A DNA stretch of 64,000 nt from Farysia itapuensis (Eukaryota > Basidiomycota > Ustilaginomycetes > Ustilaginales > Ustilaginaceae), in NCBI GenBank assembly GCA_023212645.1, contig JALBYC010000030.1, forward strand, positions 88,274-152,273. The letters run 5' to 3'. This document shows positions 40,876-51,108 of the stretch, in pieces. Position numbers and translations under genes: made by a program. Every line of letters starts with the position of its first letter. Position 1 is the stretch's first letter. The notes under the pieces are model-generated. The model saw nothing but the letters and a program-made list of their open reading frames with translations. It made no database searches and was not told where the DNA came from.

Positions 40876-42501
40876 TTAGTTGACGCCGCCAAAGACCATG
40901 AGTTTCTGGACCATGTACTCGTCGATACCAGTCTTGCCGCCCTCACGACCGAAGCCAGACTCGTGAACACCGCCGAAGGGCACAACGCTTTGCGAGATGA
41001 GACCGGTGTTGATGCCGACCATTCCCACCTGCAGCTCCTCAGCTACTCGCCAGCATCGAGCGACATCGCTGGAGAAGAAGTAGCCGGCCAGACCAACGTC
41101 GACATTGTTGGCCTTCTTGACCACCTCCTCCTCCGACGTGAAAGAGTAGACCGCAGCCAGAGGGCCGAAAGTCTCTTCGCGATCGGTAGGGACGTTGTCG
41201 GGCAGGTCGATAAGGACAGTCGGCTGGAAGAAGAGTCCTTCACCGCGCTTGCCGCCAGTGACCACCTTTGCACCGCCCTTGACCGATTCGTTGACATGTT
41301 CCTCGACCTTCTTCAGGCCGACTTCACTGACCAAAGGTCCATGGGTGACACCCTCGTCCATGCCGTAGCCGACCTTGAACTTTTCGACCTTGGCGGTGAA
41401 CTTCTTGAGGAATTCTTCCTTGATACTGGCGTGAACATAGATTCGATTGGCGCAGATGCAGGTTTGACCTGAGCCCCTGAACTTGCAGGCAATAGCACCG
41501 TCGACAGCTTTGTCCAGATCAGCGTCTTCAAAGACGATGAAGGGCGCATTGCCGCCCAACTCCATGGAAAGCTTCTTGAGCGTCGAAGAAGACTGAGACA
41601 TGAGGATCTTGCCGACACGGGTGGAGCCGGTAAAGGAGATCTTGCGAACATTGGGATTCTCACACAGCTCCTTGCCGACCGCAGCTTCATTGTCGCCCTT
41701 GGCACAAGTGATGACGTTGATTGTGCCTTTAGGGAAACCCACCTTCTCGGCCAGGTGAGCAAAAGCGAGTGCAGAGAAGGGAGTCTCGGCAGGAGCCTTG
41801 ATGACAATGGTGCAGCCAGCTGCTAAAGCCGGTGCGGCTTTACGGGTGATCATGGCTGCGGGGAAGTTCCAGGGAGTGATGAGGCCAGCAACACCGATGG
41901 GCTGCATCTGAACCACATTTCGAATACCTGGAAGTGGAGAGGGCGCGACATGGCCATACGTTCGCAGAGACTCTTCGGCAAACCATTCGAGGAAGCCGTT
42001 GGAGTAAGTGATCTCGCCCTTTGCCTCGGCGAGTGCTTTGCCGTTCTCGGCAACAATGATCTTGGCAAGGTCTTCGGTGTTGTCCTGGTGGGCATAGAAG
42101 AGTTTCATGAGCAAGTCATGGCGGTGCTTGGCTGTGGTTTTTGACCAGGTCTTGAAGGCTTGGTCAGCAGCGTTAATAGCAGACGTGGTTTCGGCTTTAC
42201 CCATGTCGGGCACCGTGCCAAGCTCAGCGCCAGTAGCCTTGTTGAAGACTTTGAAGGTGGAGCTGTTGTCGGCATTGACCCAGGATCCATTGATGTATGC
42301 TTTGTTTTGCCAAAGCGACTGGTCGGAAAGTTTGAGGTTTTCCTTGCCGCCCTTGACGATTCCCTGTGGCATTTGCGACATGATGGGCTGAGTTGCGTGT
42401 AGAGCACGTGTAGATGCGATGTTCAGAGTACGAGGTGTCAAAGACCGGAGCGGCGGATGTCTTGCAAGTATAGAAGAAAACGGCCGGGCGGAACGGAGCA
42501 T
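40876..42501 (-). CDS. UGA2: Succinate-semialdehyde dehydrogenase
   Basis: A single exon of 541 residues. The aldehyde-dehydrogenase fold is complete: NFPAAMITRKAAPALAAGCT, SFTGSTRVGK, catalytic Glu314 in SMELGGNAPF, and catalytic Cys348 in GSGQTCICANR. ETFGPLAAVYSF and PFGGVHESGFGREGG follow. The GQTCICANR and ESGFGREG forms point to succinate-semialdehyde dehydrogenase, the last step of GABA breakdown. The first 40 residues are Arg/Ser-rich without acids, like a mitochondrial presequence, and Met41 (MSQMPQG) begins a cytosolic-length form. It converges on the PROPPIN gene, with 73 bp between stops. Confidence 0.93.
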   Translation of the reverse strand: MLRSARPFSSILARHPPLRSLTPRTLNIASTRALHATQPIMSQMPQGIVKGGKENLKLSDQSLWQNKAYINGSWVNADNSSTFKVFNKATGAELGTVPDMGKAETTSAINAADQAFKTWSKTTAKHRHDLLMKLFYAHQDNTEDLAKIIVAENGKALAEAKGEITYSNGFLEWFAEESLRTYGHVAPSPLPGIRNVVQMQPIGVAGLITPWNFPAAMITRKAAPALAAGCTIVIKAPAETPFSALAFAHLAEKVGFPKGTINVITCAKGDNEAAVGKELCENPNVRKISFTGSTRVGKILMSQSSSTLKKLSMELGGNAPFIVFEDADLDKAVDGAIACKFRGSGQTCICANRIYVHASIKEEFLKKFTAKVEKFKVGYGMDEGVTHGPLVSEVGLKKVEEHVNESVKGGAKVVTGGKRGEGLFFQPTVLIDLPDNVPTDREETFGPLAAVYSFTSEEEVVKKANNVDVGLAGYFFSSDVARCWRVAEELQVGMVGINTGLISQSVVPFGGVHESGFGREGGKTGIDEYMVQKLMVFGGVN

Positions 42502-43056
42502 GCTACGAGACAGAGATGTCGTAAAAAGGGAAAAGCGGGGTCAATCAGTCATCCCGGTGTCAGCGGCAGCAGCGGCTACAAGAGCGGGCCAAAAATTGAC
42601 GCAGCCAAAAGGTGGAGTAGCCGGCGCACGGTTCGTTTCTCCACTCACCAAGTCAGGGGGTTCTTGAATTCTATGGTGGTGGAAAGGATCTTGCCGATAA
42701 GAATGCTTGACTTGCTCTTTATACGATCGCAGGTTGCACATTGCGGGCTTGATTGAGGCCATGCGATTCGAGCTGATGGGAAGCACAGCTAGATTGACAG
42801 CATGCTCTTGGGGTGCCACGGGCGCCACGGGTTGCAGACGCGCTAGCCCGAGCGCCCACCGCGCCCCACTCACACTCCCGACGTCCGATCGTCCGATTTT
42901 TTTCCGCGCAGGTGTTAGACTTGCGCATGTCCCACACGATTCCGCGCTTCCGAGTTCCGCGCTTTTACATTTCTGCGCTTCTGTTTAGGACAGGCACTCG
43001 TGGAGTCACAGAGTTGTGCTTGTAGATCTTCTAGGCGTATCTGGACAAAGTCAATT
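42502..43056. promoter_or_regulatory. Divergent intergenic region
   Basis: These 555 bp lie between the UGA2 start and the next gene. It contains a small GTCCGATCGTCCGAT repeat near 42883. No further gene is supported. Confidence 0.35.
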
Positions 43057-43659
43057 ATGGTAGGTTTCAGCTCAGCGTGCATTCACATTGGCTGTCAGAA
43101 TTACTAACGGCGCAGCTGCAACAGGCGGCGCTGCTGAGCGAGTCAAAAGACGCCCTGGTGTTACGACTCAAGTATCACAAAACCACTGTGTTCGTGCCAT
43201 GTAGACCGAGTTCGACTCTACTAGACGTCAAGCAAGCCTTCCTCTCTGCAGCAAAGCAGACTAAACAAGCGGAGCCAGCTTTGCATAGCAGCTCTGATGG
43301 CAAGTTGTTCCCAGGCTGGAGCGGCTTAGATGCAACAGACGACATCGGTCTCTTTGTCGCCGGCAGCACCAGCGGCGATTCCAGCATGGTTGATGGAATG
43401 ACTACCTTTATGCCGATCGACCAGGACGCAGGTCGGGACAAGGCTACCGTCAGCAAAGCTGGACTGAAAGATGCAGATGTCATCTGTGTTGGCTTTCGAG
43501 CGCAAGGTGCAGGTAGGTAGCCAGCCTGACAATCCGGAGAACGCTACTGACATTAGTTTCTCATACCCTTGCACAGCTTCAATATCCCAGCCAGTTGTGC
43601 AGTTCACTGATTACGAAGAGGACAACGATCAACTTACAGAGGCCCCAGTGTCACCATAG
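43057..43659 (+). CDS. Unknown small protein, possible ubiquitin-like fold
   Basis: Three exons, join(43057..43059,43116..43512,43577..43659), encode 160 residues. The first coding exon is only the ATG; its 56 nt intron has donor GTAGGT, a perfect TACTAAC branch site and acceptor GCAG. The second intron is 64 nt. The N-terminal half (DALVLRLKYHKTTVFVPCRPSSTLLDV and following) suggests a beta-strand, turn, strand, helix pattern like ubiquitin-like domains; the C-terminus is acidic (TDYEEDND). I recognise no family. A start further left in exon 2 is not available because no ATG lies there in frame. Confidence 0.7.
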
Positions 43660-43934
43660 CTATTAACGTCAACAACAAAAGCAATGACCGAGCACGGTCA
43701 GATTGATCATCATCTTCGCTCTCGTGTGAGTGTTCATTTGAACGACGCAGTGTTTTGCCATCCTGTTCTCGATTAGAATGACGCTGTCGACTGCGTGATC
43801 GTAACGCTCGAGACACTAGTGATGCTGATTGATGTGTGGAGGCAGTGTTTGCGGATCGCGGTTAAAAATTAGTGCGGAACAATGAGAATATGACATTTTC
43901 TTCTTGAGCACTACCTGGGCCGCTCGCCACAGCC

Positions 43935-45341
43935 ATGGGCGTTCCACTGCCGACTGTAGGCTGGTTTGTGCGGCGGTACAAGCCGAGCGGCACCATACTC
44001 GCCTGCTCGTTTCATTCGTCCTGTCGACACAGTCTCACGCCAAACAGGGTTTCACGGGACAATGCGTCATCCTCCAGCCCGCTCTCGAATGCAACATTCC
44101 CGCCGCCCTCGTTTCCGGCCAAGTTTGGCGCCAATCAGGTGTTGCCCATGTCAGAAGCTACCGGCGAGAGGCTCGGAAGCATCCTTTCACAGTTTGAGAC
44201 TCCGGTGCGCTTTGCATTTGCGTATGGGTCCGGCGTGTTCTCACAAACAGAGGCTGGACCTGAGCATGCCAAAAGACCAGCGACCAAGGAGGGGAAGAAG
44301 ATGATTGACTTTATCTTTGCTGTCACGCATCCACAGCACTGGCATTCACTGAACATGCCTCAACACCCAAAACACTATTCCACCTTCAGCCGGCTTTTCG
44401 GCGGCATCGGCATCAGTCTTGTTCAAGGGCGAGGAGCGAAAATCTGGTACAATCCCTATATCAAGCTCAACGACGAAATGGTCAAGTACGGCGTGATCAG
44501 TGTTGATGACCTATGTACGGACTTACTGGACTGGGACACTCTCTACGTCAGCGGCAGAATGCACAAGCCCGTAGCACTTGTGACATCTGACGCCAGAGTA
44601 CGTCTCGCACAGCAAGTCAATCTGAGCTCAGCTCTGAGAACAGCCCTGCTGCTCTTGCCACGTGAGTTCACAGAAGTGGAGCTGTACACTCGCATTGCGT
44701 CGCTAAGCTACACGGGCGACTTTCGGATGGTGGTGCCCGGAGGCGAGAATGCCAACAAGGTGCGAAACATAGTTCTCAATCAACGCTACGAATTTCGTCG
44801 TCTGTACGCGACTCTGATTCGCACAATAGGCACCATGTCGGTGGAGGAGACCAGAGACGATCGATACAAGATTGTGCAAGACGACTCAGTATCAGTGCGG
44901 GCAACACACGCCTCACGCTTACCAAGATGTCTGAGACAAAAGATTCAAGACTATTACAGTGCAAAGCCAGATCTGCATCCTGCTTTCCTAGCCCTGTCCT
45001 TGTCGCAGGGCTTGGACAAAGTGCCAAGAACACCGTCCAAGATTGGGCGCGAAAAAATCTTGCAAGATTTCTGGGAGGCTGCCATCCAAAGGGAGGACTT
45101 TGGCGCGGTACTGCTCCAAATGATCACCAAGACAGTCCGTGGTCCGGCTTGGTCTCAATCGGTCAAAGGTGTCTATACCGCGGGCTTCACCAGAACATTG
45201 CGATACGTCTGGGGCAAGATCGGAAAGGTGAGTTCTGTCTACCAGCAGAAGGAACAAGTATGTCATACTGACACCAAGCTCTTTCCTTTCCTTCCTCAGT
45301 ACTTCGAAGGTCAAAAGCAAGAGGACGGAAAAAAGGCGTAG
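43935..45341 (+). CDS. TAM41: Mitochondrial CDP-diacylglycerol synthase
   Basis: Two exons, join(43935..45227,45300..45341), encode 444 residues. The start has a strong GCCATGG context. The 72 nt intron (GTGAGT donor, CATACTGAC branch, CTCAG acceptor) is divisible by three and lacks stops, so retention would insert 24 residues; the normal C-terminus argues for splicing. Conserved blocks are FAFAYGSGVFSQ, MIDFIFAVTHPQHWHSLN, KIWYNPYI and YVSGRMHKPV. Tam41 makes CDP-diacylglycerol for cardiolipin on the matrix side of the inner membrane. The first 60 residues are Ser/Arg-rich and fit a presequence. Confidence 0.94.
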   Translation: MGVPLPTVGWFVRRYKPSGTILACSFHSSCRHSLTPNRVSRDNASSSSPLSNATFPPPSFPAKFGANQVLPMSEATGERLGSILSQFETPVRFAFAYGSGVFSQTEAGPEHAKRPATKEGKKMIDFIFAVTHPQHWHSLNMPQHPKHYSTFSRLFGGIGISLVQGRGAKIWYNPYIKLNDEMVKYGVISVDDLCTDLLDWDTLYVSGRMHKPVALVTSDARVRLAQQVNLSSALRTALLLLPREFTEVELYTRIASLSYTGDFRMVVPGGENANKVRNIVLNQRYEFRRLYATLIRTIGTMSVEETRDDRYKIVQDDSVSVRATHASRLPRCLRQKIQDYYSAKPDLHPAFLALSLSQGLDKVPRTPSKIGREKILQDFWEAAIQREDFGAVLLQMITKTVRGPAWSQSVKGVYTAGFTRTLRYVWGKIGKVSSVYQQKEQVCHTDTKLFPFLPQYFEGQKQEDGKKA

Positions 45342-45951
45342 CGCAGTGAAATACAAACAGGCCAAATCGCGAAACAAAAAAAGAAACGCGAGAATGTGCA
45401 TGTGTTGTTCTCTCGGATCAAAATTATTTGAGATTTGACCGAGCCAGCGTGTCCCTTGAACCATTACTGCCACACCTCTTGAGCGATCCCAGCACACTCT
45501 CCATACGCGCGCCGTCCTCTTCTCTGCTCAGGTGACTAGCAGAGGAGCCAGGTCTCGGTAGCACCTGCGCTTTTCCACCATTCCGCCTCCAAGACATCTC
45601 AAGCGGCTCTCGCTCTGCTCGCCTGCTGCATCGAGCCCCTCGCCCCTTGACCCTCCGACAGCAGATGTAGCCACCCCTTTATCAGCCGGGCTACCACCCA
45701 GCAACCTTTCAACCTCACCCTTACTCGCTCAGTATGCAACCTCGCCCTCCGGTGAGAGCTTAGGCGTCTTTGACGTCAGATCTCGACGCGCAAGTAGAGC
45801 TGCAAGCCACAATCGCACCTACTCGGCCCAATCTACTGCCAGCTTTGCCTCGTATGGCTCCTCTGGCTCACGCAAAGTCTCCACGCACACAATAGATGAG
45901 ACTGAGCCAGAGTCTCGTGACGCCCTTCATCCTCCAGGATCACCGCTGGCC
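45342..45951. other. Leader of coiled-coil gene, with open coding-like frame
   Basis: The frame of the next gene is open from 45562 to its first ATG at 45952 and encodes a Ser-rich, coding-like sequence, but no ATG is in frame. An upstream exon joined near 45561 (an AG is present) would explain it; I could not identify that exon. Confidence 0.4.
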
Positions 45952-48900
45952 ATGTCGACCTCCTCTGTCGCTAGCTCACCACGCTCATCTAGAGAACGCT
46001 CCCTCTCAAACGCCAGTTCTCTGTATGGAGCTACGCTTGACCCCTCAGGATCAATGCTCTCAGTTGGTGATGGCGTCAGTATGGATGATATCGAGAACAG
46101 TGTACGTCACTCCAAAACCATTGAGGATTTCACCAACATCATCACCGAGTTCAGACTCAACCGACAAACTTTGTATCAGGACTCCTTGGCGGGAGAAGGA
46201 TCGTCGCAAATCGCACCATCTGCTAGTGACTCTTCGCTTGCTCGGCCGCTTTCCAGCAGCACGAGCCGGCAAAGCATGGACCAGAAGAGCGAGTCTGGTG
46301 TGAATAGCCGTTGTACGTGTTGTTGCAGTCAAGAAGACTGTCCCAAGGCGCTTCGCGCTCGACAAGAGTGGAGAGATCTGGAAGCAGATCTTCGTCTCAG
46401 CGCCGAAATAGGTCAGGCACTTCTCAAACGGCATGATGCTATGCAGGCCAAGCTGCAAAAACAGGCACAGGAGTATCTTCAGCAGCGGGACGGTCTGATG
46501 ACCCGTCTAACCAAGAGCTACAAAGAGACTTCGAATCTTGAACGTCAATTGGCGCAAGCAAACCTCAACCTCGACGCTGGCGATAGCAGCAATCGTGCTC
46601 TGCTCAAAGAGCTTGAAGAAGCAAGAGGCCAGTTTAACAAGCTCAAGGCCAGCCAATCCAAGCTGACCAGTGCCGACGCAAGAGCCACATCGCTTGATCA
46701 AGAGCTCGAAGACCTCAAGCAGGAGCTTGTGGAGGAGCGTAAACGCGCTACAGCTGCCGAAGCAAAGAGCAAGAAGCTCGAAATCAGAGCGTCTCAACTC
46801 AGCGATTCTTTGAAGCTTGCACAAAGCCAGACAGAAAGTAAGCCGTCCAACGGTAGTATGACTGTGGACGAGGATGCTCTGAAGGCAGCGCGCAATCGCC
46901 TCTCACCAAGCCTTCCAGATCGCTCTACCTTCCCTGCTGCCCATGAACAGATCAACACAGGATCAGAGACGAGACAGGCTCTCGAGGCACTGACAAAAGA
47001 CAACGAAGCGTTGCGGCGGGATAATGTTCACATTCGTGGTCTCCTCGACGCCTGCAACGAAGAATTGGCAACTCTACGTGCATCAACTTCCCTCGACACA
47101 GTCTATATCACAGCTGCCATTCCGGACGAGATCGTATCGCAACAGGCGTCTTCAGTCACTCGCGAGCAAGCGTCACAGAGATTTAGCTCTGGTGGTCATG
47201 CTCGCCAACATACATTGTCAAGTGAGCTAGAACGCGATTCTTTCGACGTGCCCTCTGCTCTGGACTCTCACGACCATGACCGACCCTTCATCGCACGGGC
47301 TCAATCCCTTGCCAACACCGTGGACAGCAGTACGGCGAGTCAAGATCCCGAGAGCATTGCCTTCACAGCCAGCTCACGATCCAGTGAGACGAGTCGGGAC
47401 ACAGAACGCATCACTGCTGACTTCCTCAATTCTGACCCGGCCAAGCGTGAGCATCGCACTGCTCTCTTGGGCAACTTGCTCGACTACGTTGTGCGCGTGT
47501 TTGGCCGCTTATCTAATGCTGATGTCGACACACTTAGCAAACGGTTGCAACGACAAAATCTTGCTGGAGACGCCGGACACTTGGCGCGCACTACTGTCCA
47601 ATCAATCCTACGCGACGTCGACGGTCTTCGAGACCACTTCCGCAAGATGATCGAGCAAGAGACACGAAACCAAATGCGCGATGACGCCTCATCTCACTCG
47701 AAAGACGTCTTAGGCGAGAGCTTGGTCGCACGCAAGGAGTTTTTCGCTCTCCTCAAAGTGTTTCGGGATATCCTGGTCGAGTTGGCCAAGCTGCGTTTAT
47801 GCATCAACGAGATTCACTTAAACCCAGGCGGTGCTGCCAAGCTGCTGCATGAGCATCTAGGCGCCAGTGCTGCGGAGGATCGATCTCTGATTCCGATACC
47901 TTCGGCCGTCAACTGGATAGGCAAAATGCTGCTCGGCGGACCAAGTCTGACACCTTCGGCAGCAGCTAGTATGCACGGTCCGCTGTCAAGTCAGGGCAGT
48001 GCAGCAGACTCGGGCACCTCAGCACCCAGCTCTGGCAAGGAAGGACGTCCCACGACTGGCAGAAATGTCTCGAGCGGATTCGCAAGTCATCTAGCACCGC
48101 GAGCTTCAGCCGCTGTTGTCTCATCGAATCTGGCTGTGGAAGTCAAAGGATCGCATGCTTCTGCTGCGGAAGGTGCCAAGCCAAGTCCTCTTCGTGCGCA
48201 CACTTCACCCATTGCTGGGCTTCAGGCTGGACCACGGCCACAAGCAGGACGATCGACCACGTCACTTTCGCGCGTGCAATCCAAGAACCTCTCTGGGCTC
48301 TTTGCTGGCAGTCTTGGTCAAGGAAGTGGGCTCAGTCCATCCTACAATAACTTACCGAGCCGTCATCCTGCCATGAACTCTGTGCGTGGACAACGCCCTC
48401 TGTCTCGGATCGTTGATGATGACGAGATCAGCGTTCATCGAGGTCGAGCAATTCGTCAGCAGGTCTTTGACGACAGCAGCGACGATGATTCGGACAACGA
48501 TGGTGCTGGTAGCTCCAATTTGCTGGATCGCGCTTTGCGTCCGCGAGGTCTGAGTGAGAGCTCGATTCGCAGTACATTCATGGAGCACAATGACAACATG
48601 CTCGGCACCGGACCGGTGACTCCTTCATCGAATCGACTACGGCCATCGCCCATCTCACGGACGATAACACCAGCCAGCCTCTCACTGCAGCATTCTCCAG
48701 CATCAGCAAAGACATCGCCCGCGACTGCCGAGGCAAACAAGACAGTCGACAGATCAGCGTCGCCTTCCATGTCGTCGGATCGGTCGGGCAGTCTTACACC
48801 TGGCGGAGCGAGCGTTGTCAGTGGCACGGGTGGGTTCGCAAGCGGAATGACGGGTCACATTCTGAGTCGGTCTGAAAAGGTGCTCTCGTTCCTCAGTGGT

Positions 48901-49272
48901 GGCGTTGTTGGTTCCAGCGTCGTTGGTCAGCCTAGTCAGCCGAACAGCAGTTCAACTCTAGGCGTTTCGGGCCCCAAGCTTAGGCAATCGTCTTCCATTA
49001 CGGCACTCAACAAAGCTGCCGCCCGCGGTACAGTCGTTCAGACCAAGGACTCGAACTCTGGCAAGGCTTCTTCCTCCGTCTCACCTCAGTTGCCCTCGAC
49101 TGGTCAGGCGGCGCCCAATGTGGACACCAAGACGCACAGCGCACCATCGCTATCGCGAAGTCCAGGCGAGCCGACAGGCACGCTCAGCGCGTCTGGTAAG
49201 GCAAATCCGGGGCTTGGACTTGGCCTGCCGCGAACAGGAATGAGCGCCGGTAGCGGCCGCTCCGCATTTTAA
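45952..49272 (+). CDS. Large coiled-coil protein, unknown
   Basis: One exon of 1106 residues from the first in-frame ATG; the N-terminus may extend upstream through an unidentified exon. A Ser-rich start leads to a Cys cluster (CTCCCSQEDC, about 120-130), then a long coiled coil (about 135-290) rich in Leu, Gln, Lys and Glu. A folded helical segment (about 500-665, with LLGNLLDYVVRVFGRL and LAKLRLCINEIHLNPGG) follows, and the last 400 residues are Ser/Gly-rich and disordered. I recognise no family. The shape suggests a cytoskeletal, septin or trafficking scaffold, but that is a guess. Confidence 0.75.
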   Translation: MSTSSVASSPRSSRERSLSNASSLYGATLDPSGSMLSVGDGVSMDDIENSVRHSKTIEDFTNIITEFRLNRQTLYQDSLAGEGSSQIAPSASDSSLARPLSSSTSRQSMDQKSESGVNSRCTCCCSQEDCPKALRARQEWRDLEADLRLSAEIGQALLKRHDAMQAKLQKQAQEYLQQRDGLMTRLTKSYKETSNLERQLAQANLNLDAGDSSNRALLKELEEARGQFNKLKASQSKLTSADARATSLDQELEDLKQELVEERKRATAAEAKSKKLEIRASQLSDSLKLAQSQTESKPSNGSMTVDEDALKAARNRLSPSLPDRSTFPAAHEQINTGSETRQALEALTKDNEALRRDNVHIRGLLDACNEELATLRASTSLDTVYITAAIPDEIVSQQASSVTREQASQRFSSGGHARQHTLSSELERDSFDVPSALDSHDHDRPFIARAQSLANTVDSSTASQDPESIAFTASSRSSETSRDTERITADFLNSDPAKREHRTALLGNLLDYVVRVFGRLSNADVDTLSKRLQRQNLAGDAGHLARTTVQSILRDVDGLRDHFRKMIEQETRNQMRDDASSHSKDVLGESLVARKEFFALLKVFRDILVELAKLRLCINEIHLNPGGAAKLLHEHLGASAAEDRSLIPIPSAVNWIGKMLLGGPSLTPSAAASMHGPLSSQGSAADSGTSAPSSGKEGRPTTGRNVSSGFASHLAPRASAAVVSSNLAVEVKGSHASAAEGAKPSPLRAHTSPIAGLQAGPRPQAGRSTTSLSRVQSKNLSGLFAGSLGQGSGLSPSYNNLPSRHPAMNSVRGQRPLSRIVDDDEISVHRGRAIRQQVFDDSSDDDSDNDGAGSSNLLDRALRPRGLSESSIRSTFMEHNDNMLGTGPVTPSSNRLRPSPISRTITPASLSLQHSPASAKTSPATAEANKTVDRSASPSMSSDRSGSLTPGGASVVSGTGGFASGMTGHILSRSEKVLSFLSGGVVGSSVVGQPSQPNSSSTLGVSGPKLRQSSSITALNKAAARGTVVQTKDSNSGKASSSVSPQLPSTGQAAPNVDTKTHSAPSLSRSPGEPTGTLSASGKANPGLGLGLPRTGMSAGSGRSAF

Positions 49273-49446
49273 TTGGCTAGCGGGTCATCAGTAGTGCACA
49301 GAATACCCCGCTCACCGCCTTCCCATACATTTATCTTGCCGTTGCAAATTCAACAGGACACAATTGCGTTGATTAACGTCGCGTGGTCGAAGCGGGACTG
49401 CATGCTTGAGACGATGAAGAACAGTGGAATTGCAAAAGGGATGGCC

Positions 49447-50143
49447 TCATGTTGCGGGTCTAAGAGCTCGAAGACGCTCTGCAAGGGCATCGTCTTCCTT
49501 GTCCTTGACTCGCGCTTCGGGCTGCTTGGGAGTGAGATCAGCCAGTCTACCCTCTGGAAGACCACCTTCGCCCAACTTGTGGTTGACCTCGATGCCGTTC
49601 TCGTCGGCGACCTGTTGCATGAGCAAGTCGACCTGGTCTTGTGGCATGGTCTGAGCGGTGGTAGCACCAATGGTGCCTTCCATGTATGACGTCTGGACGT
49701 CCATGTCCTCGAATTGCGTCTCAAACTTGTCCATCACCATGGATATCTGTGCGTAAAGGTTAGACGTCAGTGAGTGGAAGAAGGGGCAAAGCCGACGATG
49801 TAGACACACGTACACGTTCCAAGTTCATGCTGTCCATAGCTTTGTCCATCCCCTTGACGACGGACGCCATACTGCCGGTGACCTGCCGCATGGTGACGGC
49901 AGTCTCAACTCTGCTTGCAACAGCGTCTATGCGACTGCCTAACCGGAGCAGATTGAGCGACTCGTTCTTCTTGCGGATGGCATTGGCAGCATAGATTCTT
50001 GCTCCCTCTGTGTTGCCCTGCGCCAGAGCCTTCTTGAGCTTCGCCTTCTCAGCAGTCTCGTCCTTGGATGCTTTGCGTGCCTGTCTTTGCAACGATTTTG
50101 CAGTGAACTTGAGCTGAAAGAGCGACTTTTCCAATCCGGACAT
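49447..50143 (-). CDS. DID2: ESCRT-III-associated protein Did2/CHMP1
   Basis: Two exons, complement(join(49447..49746,49814..50143)), encode 209 residues. The 67 nt intron (GTACGT donor, ACAG acceptor) is phase 0 and joins NLER to ISMVMDKFE. The N-terminus [20 protein letters not shown] and [17 protein letters not shown] are typical CHMP1/Did2 helices, and the C-terminal LAERLRALR is an MIM1-like Vps4-binding motif. Did2 recruits and regulates Vps4 in multivesicular-body formation on endosomes. The gene is convergent with the coiled-coil gene. Confidence 0.95.
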
Positions 50144-50315
50144 GATGACGATGAACACAGACAGGTATGGTGGTGATAGTGCAGCTCGGATGCAGATTCG
50201 CGCGGTGGAGAAATAACATACATGTCAGATTACAGAATACGCTACCAGGCATCTATAGGCATCGAAGGCATCTAGGCCTCTATACGCGGAACAGATCAAA
50301 AGGAGCAGGGTACGG

Positions 50316-50922
50316 TCACGCTGGGAGCTCCTGGGCTCCAGCAACCTGTCCACACTCGTGGCACTTGCGACCGGCTTCGTCTTGCACCCAAGACTGAATG
50401 ATGGGTTTGAGCTGCGTGCCGAGGTCGGTGCATTGAAATTTGACTTCCTTGATCAACGTGGGTGTGGCGCCATGTGCCTGCTTGTTGGGGCAATACCAGC
50501 GCATGGCATCCTTCTTGTCTTCTGGTCTTGTTCTCTCGACCACAAGTCCGACGGTGTTGGCGAAGCGTACCGGTGAGTGGGGCGTGTTGGCTGTCAAGCG
50601 CAGTACGAGTCAGCTCCTGAACTTGCGCCAGTGTGTGGCGAGTCAGCTTACCTGGTAGCATAAACATCTCCCCCTCCCTGATAGGGATATCTTGAAACGC
50701 GCCAGCTTCATCGATGATCTTGAGCAGCATGTCGCCCTTGTATTGGTAGAAGAACTCTTCCGTTGGCTGAAAGTGGTAATCGGACCTAGCGTTGGGCCCA
50801 CCAACAGCCATTACGGTATAGTCCTCGGAGCGAAAGAGGCAAAAGTTGCCCACGGGTGGCTGCAGCTTGTCCTCGTTCTCCGAAAGCCATTTGGGAAAGT
50901 TGAGCGGGGGTGGCAGTGGCAT
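50316..50922 (-). CDS. BNA1: 3-hydroxyanthranilate 3,4-dioxygenase
   Basis: Two exons, complement(join(50316..50590,50652..50922)), encode 181 residues, normal length. The 61 nt intron (GTAAGC donor, ACAG acceptor) restores [17 protein letters not shown]. The catalytic iron ligands are His50 (SDYH), Glu56 and His95 (TPHSP), with substrate Arg46 upstream. A second rubredoxin-like metal site is formed by Cys in RWYCPN and FQCTD and the CHEC pair near the end. The enzyme opens 3-hydroxyanthranilate in the kynurenine route to NAD. It lies 172 bp downstream of DID2 on the same strand. Confidence 0.95.
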
Positions 50923-51108
50923 TGTTGGTGTAGTTGCTTTGTTGCGGAGATAGGCAGCGGCTCAGCTGCTCCACCTTTGGGTCGAGGTCAACTGACTTCC
51001 GACTTCCGCGCCTCGAAATTCACCGTTTCGCGCTGGAATTGAGCCAGCCAGGCACCACTCACACTCGCTTCTCACGTTCTCACCCCGTCACCTCTTGCTA
51101 CGCCCACA

